A DNA stretch of 64,000 bases from Marinomonas sp. UCMA 3892. GTDB taxonomy: Bacteria > Pseudomonadota > Gammaproteobacteria > Pseudomonadales > Marinomonadaceae. The notes under the pieces are model-generated. The model ran no database searches. It had not been told where the DNA came from and saw only the letters and a program-made list of their open reading frames with translations. The stretch's first letter is position 1; every line of letters starts with the position of its first letter. Of the stretch, positions 18,006-25,199 are shown in pieces. The stretch spans positions 85,351 to 149,350 of the forward strand of contig NZ_PTXN01000014.1 of NCBI RefSeq assembly GCF_012726345.1, given 5' to 3'. Both the position numbers and the translations under genes were made by a program.

Positions 18006-18722
18006 TCAAAACCGTTCATCATATATAGCAGGCAGCACAAGTTCACGGACGTAAGACGCGCTAGACATGTTAATGAGGGTATTTACAACGTTGACTACGT
18101 CGTGAACGGGTACAAGTTGTCCGTTACCTCGGAGAGCGGCTTCATCCAATGGCACAGAAAGAGCATCGTCTGTGTTGAGGTAGCCAAGCTGTAAACAAGT
18201 AACCGCTAAACCGTCCTTTCGGAAACCCTCTCTCAATGCGTCACCAATACCTGTCAGGGCAAACTTTGACGCGCCAAACGTAACTTCCGGACGTCCACTC
18301 TGGCGAAGCCCGGATGTTGAACCAGTAAGAATCAATCGAGGATTAGTGGAATTGAGAAGTTTGGGAATAAGCCTTTTTAGCAGCAGTATGGTTCCAGTGA
18401 TATTGATATTCACCATCCCAACAATGCTCTCATCAGAATCATCAAGAAACTTGTACTCATCCGTAAAAGCCGTCTCTTCCCAGACTCCCAGATTGTATAT
18501 AAGCACATCCAGCTCCGGGGGAGTTTGCCGCTCAATCTCTAAAGCTGCCTCCAGAGGGGTTCCTAGGTCCGCTTCGATCCAATCAAGACTAACGAAATCA
18601 GGCAGCTTAAGCTCTTTCGGACGCAGGCGTGAAACACCAACAACATTATCACCAGCCGTGCATAACCCTTCTACAAAAGCTCGACCTAGGCCTTTACTCG
18701 CCCCAACGACCATTAACTTCAT
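18006..18722 (-). CDS. Short-chain dehydrogenase/reductase (cassette)
   Basis: The 238-residue SDR has the cofactor motif GASKGLG near the N-terminus, NLGVW in place of NNAG, catalytic Ser in LTGSTSG and a FGASKFAL segment. The usual YxxxK tyrosine appears replaced by phenylalanine (FGASK), which is noteworthy. I start at the ATG preceded by AAAAAGGAGGG. A longer frame begins inside the attC site. No substrate can be inferred. Confidence 0.85.
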   Translation of the reverse strand: MKLMVVGASKGLGRAFVEGLCTAGDNVVGVSRLRPKELKLPDFVSLDWIEADLGTPLEAALEIERQTPPELDVLIYNLGVWEETAFTDEYKFLDDSDESIVGMVNINITGTILLLKRLIPKLLNSTNPRLILTGSTSGLRQSGRPEVTFGASKFALTGIGDALREGFRKDGLAVTCLQLGYLNTDDALSVPLDEAALRGNGQLVPVHDVVNVVNTLINMSSASYVRELVLPAIYDERF

Positions 18723-18740
18723 GAACCAACCCTCCTTTTT

Positions 18741-18840
18741 GCCTAACCATTTTATCAGGATACGCATGTTAACAACCTTGTAAATACTGACTTTCTAAAG
18801 TGCGTGTCTTATGAACGGTCCTTCTTAACGGCCCTTAACG
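18741..18840 (-). repeat. attC-like site, cassette 5 (long type)
   Basis: The left box GCCTAAC is a perfect RYYYAAC match. The right box is CTTAACG, which contains the stop of the peptidase-like gene. Inner arms GATACGCA and TGCGTGTC pair with one wobble. About 45 bases of its centre recur at 20155-20200. Confidence 0.6.
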
Positions 18841-19257
18841 TTTGATAGTTTTGAGTCCAATATACCACTTGGGCTGCATTTCGTTAAAATCGGTTCGAAC
18901 CTTAGAAGCCAAATAACTAGCAGAATCGAGAACAAGGTCTCGCCCATCCACACGTTTAAAAACAACCCAGTGCCAAAAATCTCTCCCCTCTTCCTGATGA
19001 TGCTTGATAGCCAACAACGCCAGATCAGGCAATGCGCCCCAAGATTCAAATAGGATTTCATTCTCAGTAGCCTCAACACCAACACGGGACAGCATATGTC
19101 GGACATATTGCGTATCCGGCCACAGCGATGTATCAGAAGCATAAATACCCATTGAATTCGCTAATGCCTTCATCTCCGCGTAACTTTTACCAACAACATT
19201 AGCCACAGAAGCAATCCCGCATCCTGTGGTTTCTTCTTGTATAACGGGACTAATCAC
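18835..19257 (-). CDS. C39/papain-like cysteine peptidase-fold protein (cassette)
   Basis: The 140-residue protein has the order Cys (ETTGCGIASVAN), His (FWHWVVFKR) and Asp (LVLDSA) seen in C39 and other papain-like peptidases. The GTG start at 19257 is preceded by AAAAGGAG. Upstream codons lie in the neighbouring attC. There is no signal peptide or transporter domain, so it may act as a stand-alone hydrolase or an inactive relative. The target is unknown. Confidence 0.72.
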   Translation of the reverse strand: MISPVIQEETTGCGIASVANVVGKSYAEMKALANSMGIYASDTSLWPDTQYVRHMLSRVGVEATENEILFESWGALPDLALLAIKHHQEEGRDFWHWVVFKRVDGRDLVLDSASYLASKVRTDFNEMQPKWYIGLKTIKR

Positions 19258-19272
19258 AGATGCTCCTTTTGC

Positions 19273-19335
19273 ATATAACGCCAGTATGCAAATGTTTACC
19301 AACTACATGCTGGTCTTTTTGTCTCAATATTATAT
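19273..19335 (-). repeat. attC-like site, cassette 6
   Basis: The left box is ATATAAC and the inner arms are GCCAGTATG and CATGCTGG. The right box reads ATTATAT, one base off the usual GTTA, and includes the stop of the nitrilase-family gene. The spacing fits a 63-bp site. Confidence 0.6.
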
Positions 19336-20088
19336 TTTGATAGCGTCTATCTTGTGGTCGGCCATTGTACATAAAACGACACAAGGCTCTTTCGACTCCG
19401 AGCTGAAAACTCGCTCTCCACTTGCATTCCAAACTGTGTTATTACCGCATGCCGCCCAACCGCCCGTTGTAGATATATGGTTGCTCAAAAGCACAGGAAA
19501 ACCATGTGTCGCTGCGATGGAGGACAACATTTTGGCGTCCGCTTCAAAGCCACGTTCAGATATTAAAGCGCTGGCAATGTATATATCAACACCCAGTTCG
19601 CGTGCTTTTTGCGCGTGTTCTGGCGACGCAAAATCCGCGCATATCGCCAAAGCAATTCGATAACCATTTACAGTAAAGACGCAGTCAACCACACCGCTCG
19701 AACAATGCTTACCCTCACCTTCATGCAAATACTGCTTAGCATAGAACTCTCGTGTCCCATCAGGAAAACAAATAACCGCTCCAATAGTTGGTTTGGCGTC
19801 TCTCCCCAATGTAAGAGTGACTTTAAGAGGACACCCTGCGAGAACAATAATATTATGATCTACTGCTGCTTGAGATAACACTTCGAACACATGTGATGTT
19901 TCAGATAAAGCCAGTTCTTGAGCAAGTTCAAGCTCATAGCCTGTCAAAGATAACTCAGGAAACACCACCAAATCGGCTTTGCACAATGAAGACTGCTCAA
20001 TCATCTTAATATGCTGTGCGAGATTTTCTGTCACATCACCTTTAACAACAGGAACCTGAGCCAAACTGATACGAATACTTGTTTTCAA
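19330..20088 (-). CDS. Carbon-nitrogen hydrolase (nitrilase superfamily) cassette protein
   Basis: The 252-residue enzyme shows the Glu-Lys-Cys triad of the nitrilase superfamily: Glu in FPELSLTGY, Lys in YAKQYLHEGE and Cys in LAICADFASPE. Members hydrolyse amides or nitriles in the cytosol. The length and C-terminal GNNTVWNASGE suggest an amidase-type branch. The start is TTG with AAGGAAAAACG ahead. It is one of the largest cassette genes and appears intact. Confidence 0.88.
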   Translation of the reverse strand: MKTSIRISLAQVPVVKGDVTENLAQHIKMIEQSSLCKADLVVFPELSLTGYELELAQELALSETSHVFEVLSQAAVDHNIIVLAGCPLKVTLTLGRDAKPTIGAVICFPDGTREFYAKQYLHEGEGKHCSSGVVDCVFTVNGYRIALAICADFASPEHAQKARELGVDIYIASALISERGFEADAKMLSSIAATHGFPVLLSNHISTTGGWAACGNNTVWNASGERVFSSESKEPCVVLCTMADHKIDAIKI

Positions 20089-20095
20089 CGTTTTT

Positions 20096-20161
20096 CCTTA
20101 ACGCACTTCAATTGATAACGGCTTTTGAAAAATCGGTTTGATAAGTACACTCTTGTTAAAA
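20096..20161 (-). repeat. attC-like site, cassette 7
   Basis: The left box is CCTTAAC and the right box GTTAAAA, which holds the stop of the 121-residue gene. Homology to the centre of the site at 18741-18840 continues to about 20200. The recombination site may therefore really extend to about 20200 and include the gene's last codons. Confidence 0.5.
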
Positions 20162-20521
20162 ACCTCGTAAATGCTGGCTTTCAGAGGTGCGTGTGCTATT
20201 AACGCTAATTATTTTGCGATCTCTAATTAGATCCAAGGCATCCATGAACTCTTGGAAATCTCTAATATTTTTGCGAAGTGACACTAAATCACTAAATATA
20301 CCTTCCAGTATAAATCCTGCCAATTGATCAGGAACAACCATCCACATTGCATTGCCGAACGTACTTGGGTATCCAAGCTCGCTCTCTCCGACCATCCATC
20401 TCATACCAATTGAGTCGCTCTCGGAATCCTTGTAACGACCTTTTATCAATGCAATTTCACCATCAAAGTAAAAAACATCTTTGTATGGGTAGTTTTGCGG
20501 TCTAGGAAAATCTTGCTGCAT
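20156..20521 (-). CDS. Cassette hypothetical protein (121 aa)
   Basis: The family is not recognised. The N-terminal 105 residues look like a folded cytosolic domain (YPYKDVFYFDGEIALIKGRY, then hydrophobic FGNAMWMVVPDQLAGFILEG). A good AAAGGA site precedes the ATG. The last residues (about STRTSESQHLRGF) are encoded by DNA that is repeated in the attC of cassette 5, so this tail is probably read from recombination-site sequence and not from the original gene. Confidence 0.62.
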   Translation of the reverse strand: MQQDFPRPQNYPYKDVFYFDGEIALIKGRYKDSESDSIGMRWMVGESELGYPSTFGNAMWMVVPDQLAGFILEGIFSDLVSLRKNIRDFQEFMDALDLIRDRKIISVNSTRTSESQHLRGF

Positions 20522-20559
20522 GAACTAATCCTTTAGTGGATGGATGACTTAATCGTCGT

Positions 20560-20634
20560 GCCTAACGCTGCCAACACGGGCGAGCGTAGCGAATCCAGCC
20601 AGCTTGCTGGCTTTTGTGATTGGCCTTGTTAGCC
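20560..20634 (-). repeat. attC site, cassette 8
   Basis: This 75-bp site has a GCCTAAC left box and GTTAGCC right box. A central GCCAGC/GCTGGC stem is visible. The stop codon of the frameshifted gene upstream lies inside the right box. Confidence 0.78.
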
Positions 20635-21215
20635 GCCACTACCATAAAACCAAAGATATTTATCGAACACTCTCTCGTGAAACCATGTTTCAGTAACAAG
20701 CTGTTGGATTTCTTTATCGGTAGCAGTATTAGCATGACTGTATTTTTTAACAGTATGTAAATCTACGCATGACAATTTAATTTCTTTCTCTTTTTCGTAA
20801 AAAGCTCTGAGCCAGCTTTCACGGAAACTAGCATAAGAATTATCTTCTGGCTTAAATCCATTGCTTTTAAGCCAACCCAATGCACGACTATCATAAATTA
20901 TCACTGGACTTTTAAAGCGCAACCATAAGAATTTTGATGATGCAGAGATAGTGTTTTATCATATTCAGCTTTTAGTGCTTCACTCAAATAGCTAACGGTC
21001 TTGACTATATTTTCGGAGTCGACAGGTCCTTGAACACTTTCGAATAGATCCAGAGCGAGTACAAGCCTATTTTCTTCTTCTACCTTCTTGAAATTTCTAG
21101 TGACTTTGTAGAATTTAGCAGCAGCATGAAGTGCTTTCAATCTCTCTGACTTATCCGTATCTCCCAATCGTTCGACGAATGGCTTATCACACCAGTACCA
21201 GTCATTTAGATACAT
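20629..21215 (-). pseudogene. Cassette gene broken by a frameshift near 20945
   Basis: Two overlapping frames appear to be one gene. The 5' frame (from 21215) runs MYLNDWYWCDKPFVERLGD... to YDKTL and then turns into nonsense. The 3' frame picks up at SASSKFLWLRFKSPVIIYDS and continues to the stop in the attC box. The switch lies in the repeated bases AGAGA at about 20944-20948 (TCTCT on the coding strand), a slippage-prone spot. The start is uncertain, because the best ribosome-binding site (AAGGAGA) fits an ATG in another frame. The family is not recognised. It could instead be two short genes. Confidence 0.6.
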
Positions 21216-21254
21216 AAGCGAAAAAATTTCATTTCTAGCATGACTCTCCTTATC

Positions 21255-21335
21255 GGCTAATGCCGCAAATCACCGGAAGCAAAAAGCAATGCGAAGCGGC
21301 CCTTTTGCTGTCCGAGTGAATTTGCTTTGTTAGCC
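21255..21335 (-). repeat. attC site, cassette 9
   Basis: This 81-bp site has a GGCTAAT left box and GTTAGCC right box, with inner arms rich in GCAAA/TTTGC and CCGGAAGC/GCTGTCCG. The DUF6624 gene stop is in the right box. Confidence 0.75.
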
Positions 21336-21878
21336 ATTATTTTTACGACGATTGGCCACGGTTGTGTTATGTCTTTCTTGAATGCGTCTCGTAGCATCAG
21401 AAAGTGACTCAAGCCCTACTTCCTTGCGTAGCGTTTCAACATTTTCAGGCTCTTCAATTGGCAATGGATAGGCAATTCCATTTTCGTCAATATCATGCTG
21501 GGTGCCATATATTTGAGGCTTGCCAGACATTGTAAGAACCCTATCTTGAAGGTATGCCAAGCACCATCCCTCTGACTCACCCTGATTTATTGCATCTTGT
21601 AATAGGGGTAAGCATTTATCCATGAAATCTGTATCCAGAACCGCATGCTGAATTACTAACCAGGCAGCCTTTGAACCTTCTTTGCCGACTAGACTAAAAC
21701 CCGGCCAACCATATTGGTTGATAATTTCTTTGATGCGTGCATTGTTCTTTTCATGAACTGCTTTCATTCTAGGGTGGTAATCATTGGTTCCCAATTCCCC
21801 ACTATCAATTAATTCCTGCAAAACTCGTTGATCTTCCTGTTGCATCGACTGCAATTCATTTTTCAATTGCTGGTTCAA
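21330..21878 (-). CDS. DUF6624-like protein (cassette)
   Basis: The 182-residue protein has the DUF6624 pattern: NQYGWPGFSLVGKEGSKAAW, then ...VIQHAVLD and a LAYLQDRVLTMSGKPQIYGTQ block near the middle. These small proteins often occur as cassettes or beside peptidoglycan-related genes, and their function is unknown. The start is TTG with AAAGGA about ten bases upstream. An internal ATG at residue 12 is an alternative. Confidence 0.75.
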   Translation of the reverse strand: MNQQLKNELQSMQQEDQRVLQELIDSGELGTNDYHPRMKAVHEKNNARIKEIINQYGWPGFSLVGKEGSKAAWLVIQHAVLDTDFMDKCLPLLQDAINQGESEGWCLAYLQDRVLTMSGKPQIYGTQHDIDENGIAYPLPIEEPENVETLRKEVGLESLSDATRRIQERHNTTVANRRKNNG

Positions 21879-21896
21879 TTCTACGATTCCTTTGAT

Positions 21897-21952
21897 GGCT
21901 AACGCCCGCTTAAGGGGCGCCGCAGGCGTCCCATTTGAAGCGCTTGTTATGT
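21897..21952 (-). repeat. attC site, cassette 10 (short type)
   Basis: This compact 56-bp site has a GGCTAAC left box and GTTATGT right box. Inner arms are AACGCCCGCTT and AAGCGCTTGTT, and the centre is GGGGCGCC/GGCGTCCC. It resembles the classical short 59-base-element type. Confidence 0.82.
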
Positions 21953-21957
21953 GGCTT

Positions 21958-22593
21958 TTATTGTAACGAATTTATTACGTCAGAAAATCTTGCACGCTTT
22001 CCCTTAAACTTGACAGTAAGATGTGAAACGTAACACTGATCTCGGCTTTTATTTTCAAGGTACATCAGGTTTTTCCATACCGTATCGAGTATTTTTACTG
22101 CATCACTTAACCCGACTTTTGTAGGAATTGTGTTTAGCTGTAGTGAATTTGTTTTTTCACTTTCAATATCAACACTTACTTTAAATTTATTGTCGCCTGA
22201 ACTGTATCGCCGTACTCCATTCTTTTGCATACCCTCATCAGTAAGTATATAGGTTGTTTCTAATAAATGATTGTGAGCAATCAAATCTCGTATTACAAAA
22301 ACTTCTACAGTTTCTTCTTCGTATGGATAGTCACTATATGTATTTTTTATAAAATTTATAACGGAGGTTTTGAGTTTATTTTCGCTCACTTGATGGATGT
22401 ATCTACAGCGCATTACATAAGATTCGAGTAGCACTACAGACAAAAGGCAAATTGAAGTTGCATACCCATTTTGGTAATACCCTGCCATTATATTTTCTTC
22501 ACGACCATCATCATGTTGAATCAGTTTTTCAATGAGGTCGGTTATTGGTTGAAAATAGGAAGAACCAACTATTGATACTACTTCACCGTTCAC
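21958..22593 (-). CDS. Cassette hypothetical protein (211 aa)
   Basis: The start is the GTG at 22593, placed seven bases after AAGGAG. Longer frames run into the attC box upstream. The product is helical in its first half (ICLLSVVLLESYVMRCRYIH) and has a conserved-looking VIRDLIAHNHLLETTY segment that recalls HEPN-type RNase or helper domains (R-x4-H). I do not assign a family. If HEPN-like, it might be a toxin or defence protein, but this is weak. Confidence 0.55.
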   Translation of the reverse strand: MNGEVVSIVGSSYFQPITDLIEKLIQHDDGREENIMAGYYQNGYATSICLLSVVLLESYVMRCRYIHQVSENKLKTSVINFIKNTYSDYPYEEETVEVFVIRDLIAHNHLLETTYILTDEGMQKNGVRRYSSGDNKFKVSVDIESEKTNSLQLNTIPTKVGLSDAVKILDTVWKNLMYLENKSRDQCYVSHLTVKFKGKRARFSDVINSLQ

Positions 22594-22616
22594 TCGGTAC
22601 TCCTTGGTACGGGGCC

Positions 22617-22676
22617 ACATAACGCCAACAGCAAGCGCGCCGCTTTTTGGCGTCGCCTTGGCTGTTTTTGTTAACT
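22617..22676 (-). repeat. attC site, cassette 11
   Basis: This 60-bp site has an ACATAAC left box and GTTAACT right box, inner arms GCCAACAGC and GGCTGTTTT, and a central GGCGTC-type stem. The VOC gene stop falls in the right box. Confidence 0.75.
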
Positions 22677-23018
22677 GTTGAGTTCGGTAATATGCCACAG
22701 CTCGCCTGATGGCCCCCACAAATAAATGACTTTACCCCAAGGTTCCAATTTAATTGGTTCATATCTAACATTTAAGCCCTCAATGCTTGATACCGTAACG
22801 AATGCTTCCTGAATGTCAGAAACAATTAGTTGCAGCATTAAGTTACTTGCAAAATCTTCGTTGTAAAATCGCTGAAGAAAGAATGTGCAGTTGCCGTTGC
22901 TAAAAATGGATAGATCGCCGGTAGCCGGTTCCATTTCAAAGCCTAGTGCCTGATAAAAGCATTGTGACTCATCGTAATCCTTACTTGGTACAAAAACTCT
23001 TATATCCATTGCTTGCAT
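22671..23018 (-). CDS. VOC-family (glyoxalase/bleomycin-resistance-like) protein (cassette)
   Basis: The 115-residue protein has the single vicinal-oxygen-chelate module: DIRVFVPSKDYDESQCFYQALGFEM at the start, a FFLQRFYNEDFASNLMLQLIV strand pair, and a C-terminal LWGPSGELWHITEL. Such short members dimerise, and many bind drugs or act without metal. Integron cassettes often carry them. AGGAGG precedes the ATG, and an ATG three codons later is also possible. The ligand cannot be predicted. Confidence 0.82.
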   Translation of the reverse strand: MQAMDIRVFVPSKDYDESQCFYQALGFEMEPATGDLSIFSNGNCTFFLQRFYNEDFASNLMLQLIVSDIQEAFVTVSSIEGLNVRYEPIKLEPWGKVIYLWGPSGELWHITELNS

Positions 23019-23035
23019 ACTACCTCCTGAAATAC

Positions 23036-23107
23036 AGTTAACGCCCGCATTTGCGGCTGGTTTGGAGCGTAGCGGAAAACCAGTCCGACAACATGCGCTT
23101 GTTAGTT
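23036..23107 (-). repeat. attC site, cassette 12
   Basis: This 72-bp site has an AGTTAAC left box and GTTAGTT right box. Inner arms are AACGCCCGCAT and ATGCGCTTGTT, and the central arms are CTGGTTT and AAACCAG. The stop of the 130-residue gene lies in the right box. Confidence 0.83.
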
Positions 23108-23494
23108 TTCTTCTCTTCTCTCTTTCGGCACATAATTCCAGTGCTCTTCTATATAAAGAGCTCCCATTAATGCGCTGAACTTCCCAATGCTTATTTGATC
23201 ATTTTGAGCAATTTCAACAATAGCCTCATCATAACCAGCCTCAGGCCTAGCAATCAAAATAAATGCCCCTTGACTAATTTGGGCTGGCTTTTGAAAGTAG
23301 TCCGTCAGAGAGTAGGAATACTCATCCGATGCATGAAGAGTTATATCTGATAGCCCATCATTTCTCTTGATTAGATAAATGAAATCATCGTCATTTTTAG
23401 GATGATCGATTCGTTGCCAAGCTCGAACTTTAGTGTGGTTATCTAGGGCATCTTCTAGATACTTGGGTATCGTGTAATATAAATTTCTTCCCAC
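23102..23494 (-). CDS. Small cytosolic partner protein of the nucleotidyltransferase cassette
   Basis: The 130-residue product is not recognised. It has no membrane segment. Residues include DHPKNDDDFIYLIKRNDG and GAFILIARPEAGYDEAIVEIAQ, which suggest a compact alpha-beta fold. The start is GTG one base after the stop of the nucleotidyltransferase gene, with AAGGA about nine bases upstream. The two genes therefore share one cassette and one transcript, which points to a joint function such as regulator or antitoxin. Confidence 0.6.
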   Translation of the reverse strand: MGRNLYYTIPKYLEDALDNHTKVRAWQRIDHPKNDDDFIYLIKRNDGLSDITLHASDEYSYSLTDYFQKPAQISQGAFILIARPEAGYDEAIVEIAQNDQISIGKFSALMGALYIEEHWNYVPKERREEN

Positions 23495-23495
23495 C

Positions 23496-24464
23496 TCAAA
23501 TTATCCTTATTGTCTTAGCTAATTTGGCCTTAAATGCGTCATATGAGCGTTTTTCCAGTTCAGAATACACTTTTAAGTGCAATTTTAACCCCTGCTCTAG
23601 ATAAAACCTATCCTTGAGTTTTTCATAGAAGTCAGCATCAACTTTTATGTCTTCTACTTTTATTGCTTTTGTTTTTATCAGCAAATCTACGTCGGTACTT
23701 TCGGCACCATATAAGGCGCTACCAAATATATATGCAGCCTCTATGTTCGCATTTTTTATTTTGGATTGTTCAACAATCCAGGTTTTATACTTTTCTAAGC
23801 TATTTTTCCCAAAAGAACAATAGCTCAAGATCAAATCTGAAAAAGCGATGGGAAATTGATTTTGTGAATAATCGAAGCTTGGATCTTCGCAGTGCTTCTT
23901 AAATGCTTGAATATGAGATTTCATTTCAGAAACAACTAACTCTTCACGTTTGTCTAGCTTTTTAACTCTATTTAATATGCTCAATATGCTGTCATTATTT
24001 GGAACAATTTGATCGAGCTTTAACTGTTCCCATACCTCGTAATCGTGACGGAGTTCATCTGTGCTACCAGCACTTGTATTAGGTCCAAACGTGGTAAATA
24101 TTCTCCTATTATCATCCATCAATGGTCGAATATCACGAGCTGCTTTAGATAGCGTTTTGTATCTTTTGAAAGAGCCCGTTTTATTACTCAGTTGCTTTAA
24201 TGTAAATAAAACAACTGAAGATACGATCATAAAAGCACCAATAACTATAAAGACACTATCGACGCCCGAATTCAGCGAAAGTTTAATATACAAATCTTCT
24301 TTGAGAATCTCTAAGCTTGAGCCTAACTGTATGACCCTTTGGTAACTTACAAGGGCTATTCCTGACGTCAATAACAACCATATAAACTTAGTATCGAAAT
24401 TAGGATTTAAAAATCGATTAAGTTTTTCTGAAAGAATGCCTTTTATGGTCAAATCGTTGCTCAT
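23496..24464 (-). CDS. Membrane-anchored nucleotidyltransferase-like protein (cassette)
   Basis: The 322-residue protein has two hydrophobic helices (about 27-43 and 70-92). A charged middle region follows with IFTTFGPNTSAGS and a downstream IVPNNDSIL segment. At about 245-270 lies a nucleotidyltransferase motif: YIFGSALYGAESTDVDLLI (GS-x-x-x-G...D-x-D). The pair of aspartates fits metal binding in MNT- or cGAS-like enzymes. Middle regions of this kind occur in proteins near defence genes, but I cannot name the family. AGGGAAG precedes the ATG, right after an attC site. Confidence 0.65.
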   Translation of the reverse strand: MSNDLTIKGILSEKLNRFLNPNFDTKFIWLLLTSGIALVSYQRVIQLGSSLEILKEDLYIKLSLNSGVDSVFIVIGAFMIVSSVVLFTLKQLSNKTGSFKRYKTLSKAARDIRPLMDDNRRIFTTFGPNTSAGSTDELRHDYEVWEQLKLDQIVPNNDSILSILNRVKKLDKREELVVSEMKSHIQAFKKHCEDPSFDYSQNQFPIAFSDLILSYCSFGKNSLEKYKTWIVEQSKIKNANIEAAYIFGSALYGAESTDVDLLIKTKAIKVEDIKVDADFYEKLKDRFYLEQGLKLHLKVYSELEKRSYDAFKAKLAKTIRII

Positions 24465-24477
24465 ATCTTCCCTAGAA

Positions 24478-24547
24478 AACTAACAATTAAGGGTTATACG
24501 GCAGCGTAGCTGCGGCTATAACCCACTGTTGAACGGCTGCGTTGTCT
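24478..24547 (-). repeat. attC-like site at the right end of the array
   Basis: The left box is AACTAAC and the right box GTTGTCT. Inner arms include TTATACGGCAGC and GCTGCGGCTATAA, a strong central stem. No gene ends just beyond it, so the cassette it belonged to is lost or non-coding. Confidence 0.55.
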
Positions 24548-24865
24548 ATATAGGGGATTTGCTTTTTTCATGGTGGGACTTCCCTGTTATATAACTCGCT
24601 CAATACCAACGTCTGTCTGGACTATGCCGCTTCAGATCGTCTTTGATCGCCGCTATATTAATTCTTTATTTGCTCTTTTGTAGCGCGATTTGACCCGCGA
24701 GGCAAGCGATTCCCTCAGACCTTATGACCTGATCTGTTTTCAAGGCAATGTATTTATGTCTAACTAAATGGAAGGAAATTAATTACATTGTCGGGCTGAT
24801 GCCGTGACCTACAAAAAAACGAAAAAACTTGTCCGTAGCTTCAATACGTTATTCTTTTATGACCA

Positions 24866-24900
24866 ACGGCAGATTACGCTCCGCTTATCGTGCCCTACGG
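24866..24900 (-). repeat. REP-like unit
   Basis: Read on the minus strand it begins CCGTAGGGCACGATAAGCGG and ends GCGTAATCTGCCG. The GTAGGGC...GCGTAATC pattern is a common dispersed intergenic repeat type in gammaproteobacteria and resembles the GTAGGTC units nearby. Confidence 0.5.
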
Positions 24901-24977
24901 GTGAGTTGGGAATTTTTCATCTGACCCTAAATTCCAGACCCTAAATTCCAAGGCTCGACATTTTGGGTGCTGAACAT

Positions 24978-25165
24978 TGTTTGGTATTTCGATGAGGTAT
25001 GTTGTCATTGCGAGTTTATAGCGCCTGATTACGGTCGTGCATCCCTTATGCAGGCCTACAATTTGGTAGTGCGGAAAGTTATGTGGTGTTTCGATAAAAT
25101 AGGTTGTGGCTACGAGGCTTTATGTCTGATTACGGTCGTGCCTCCCTCATGCAGACCTACAGGGA
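24978..25165. repeat. Two tandem copies of a ~101-bp unit
   Basis: TTTCGAT starts at 24987 and again at 25089, and CTGATTACGGTCGT at 25025 and 25126, so the period is about 101 bases. Each copy ends in a hairpin (GCCTG...CAGGC or GTCTG...CAGAC) followed by CTACA. A third, separate copy lies at 25741-25835, on the far side of the toxin-antitoxin genes. Confidence 0.75.
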
Positions 25166-25199
25166 ATGTTGGTTTACAACACGAGTAAGGACAGTCTTC

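Larger units (their letters stand above)
24548..25199. other. Repeat-rich non-coding stretch right of the cassette array
   Basis: I see no gene here, and in particular no integron integrase. The stretch holds a REP-like unit at 24866-24900, a tandem 14-bp repeat (GACCCTAAATTCCA twice, 24923-24950), and two copies of a roughly 101-bp unit (24978-25165). Confidence 0.6.

Noticed and set aside
16419..24547. CRISPR array
   Set aside because: The repeats are imperfect, variable in length and spaced by whole genes, which fits attC sites and not CRISPR repeats.
24548..25199. Integron integrase gene at the right end of the array
   Set aside because: No frame with tyrosine recombinase motifs is present. 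The region is short and made of repeats.
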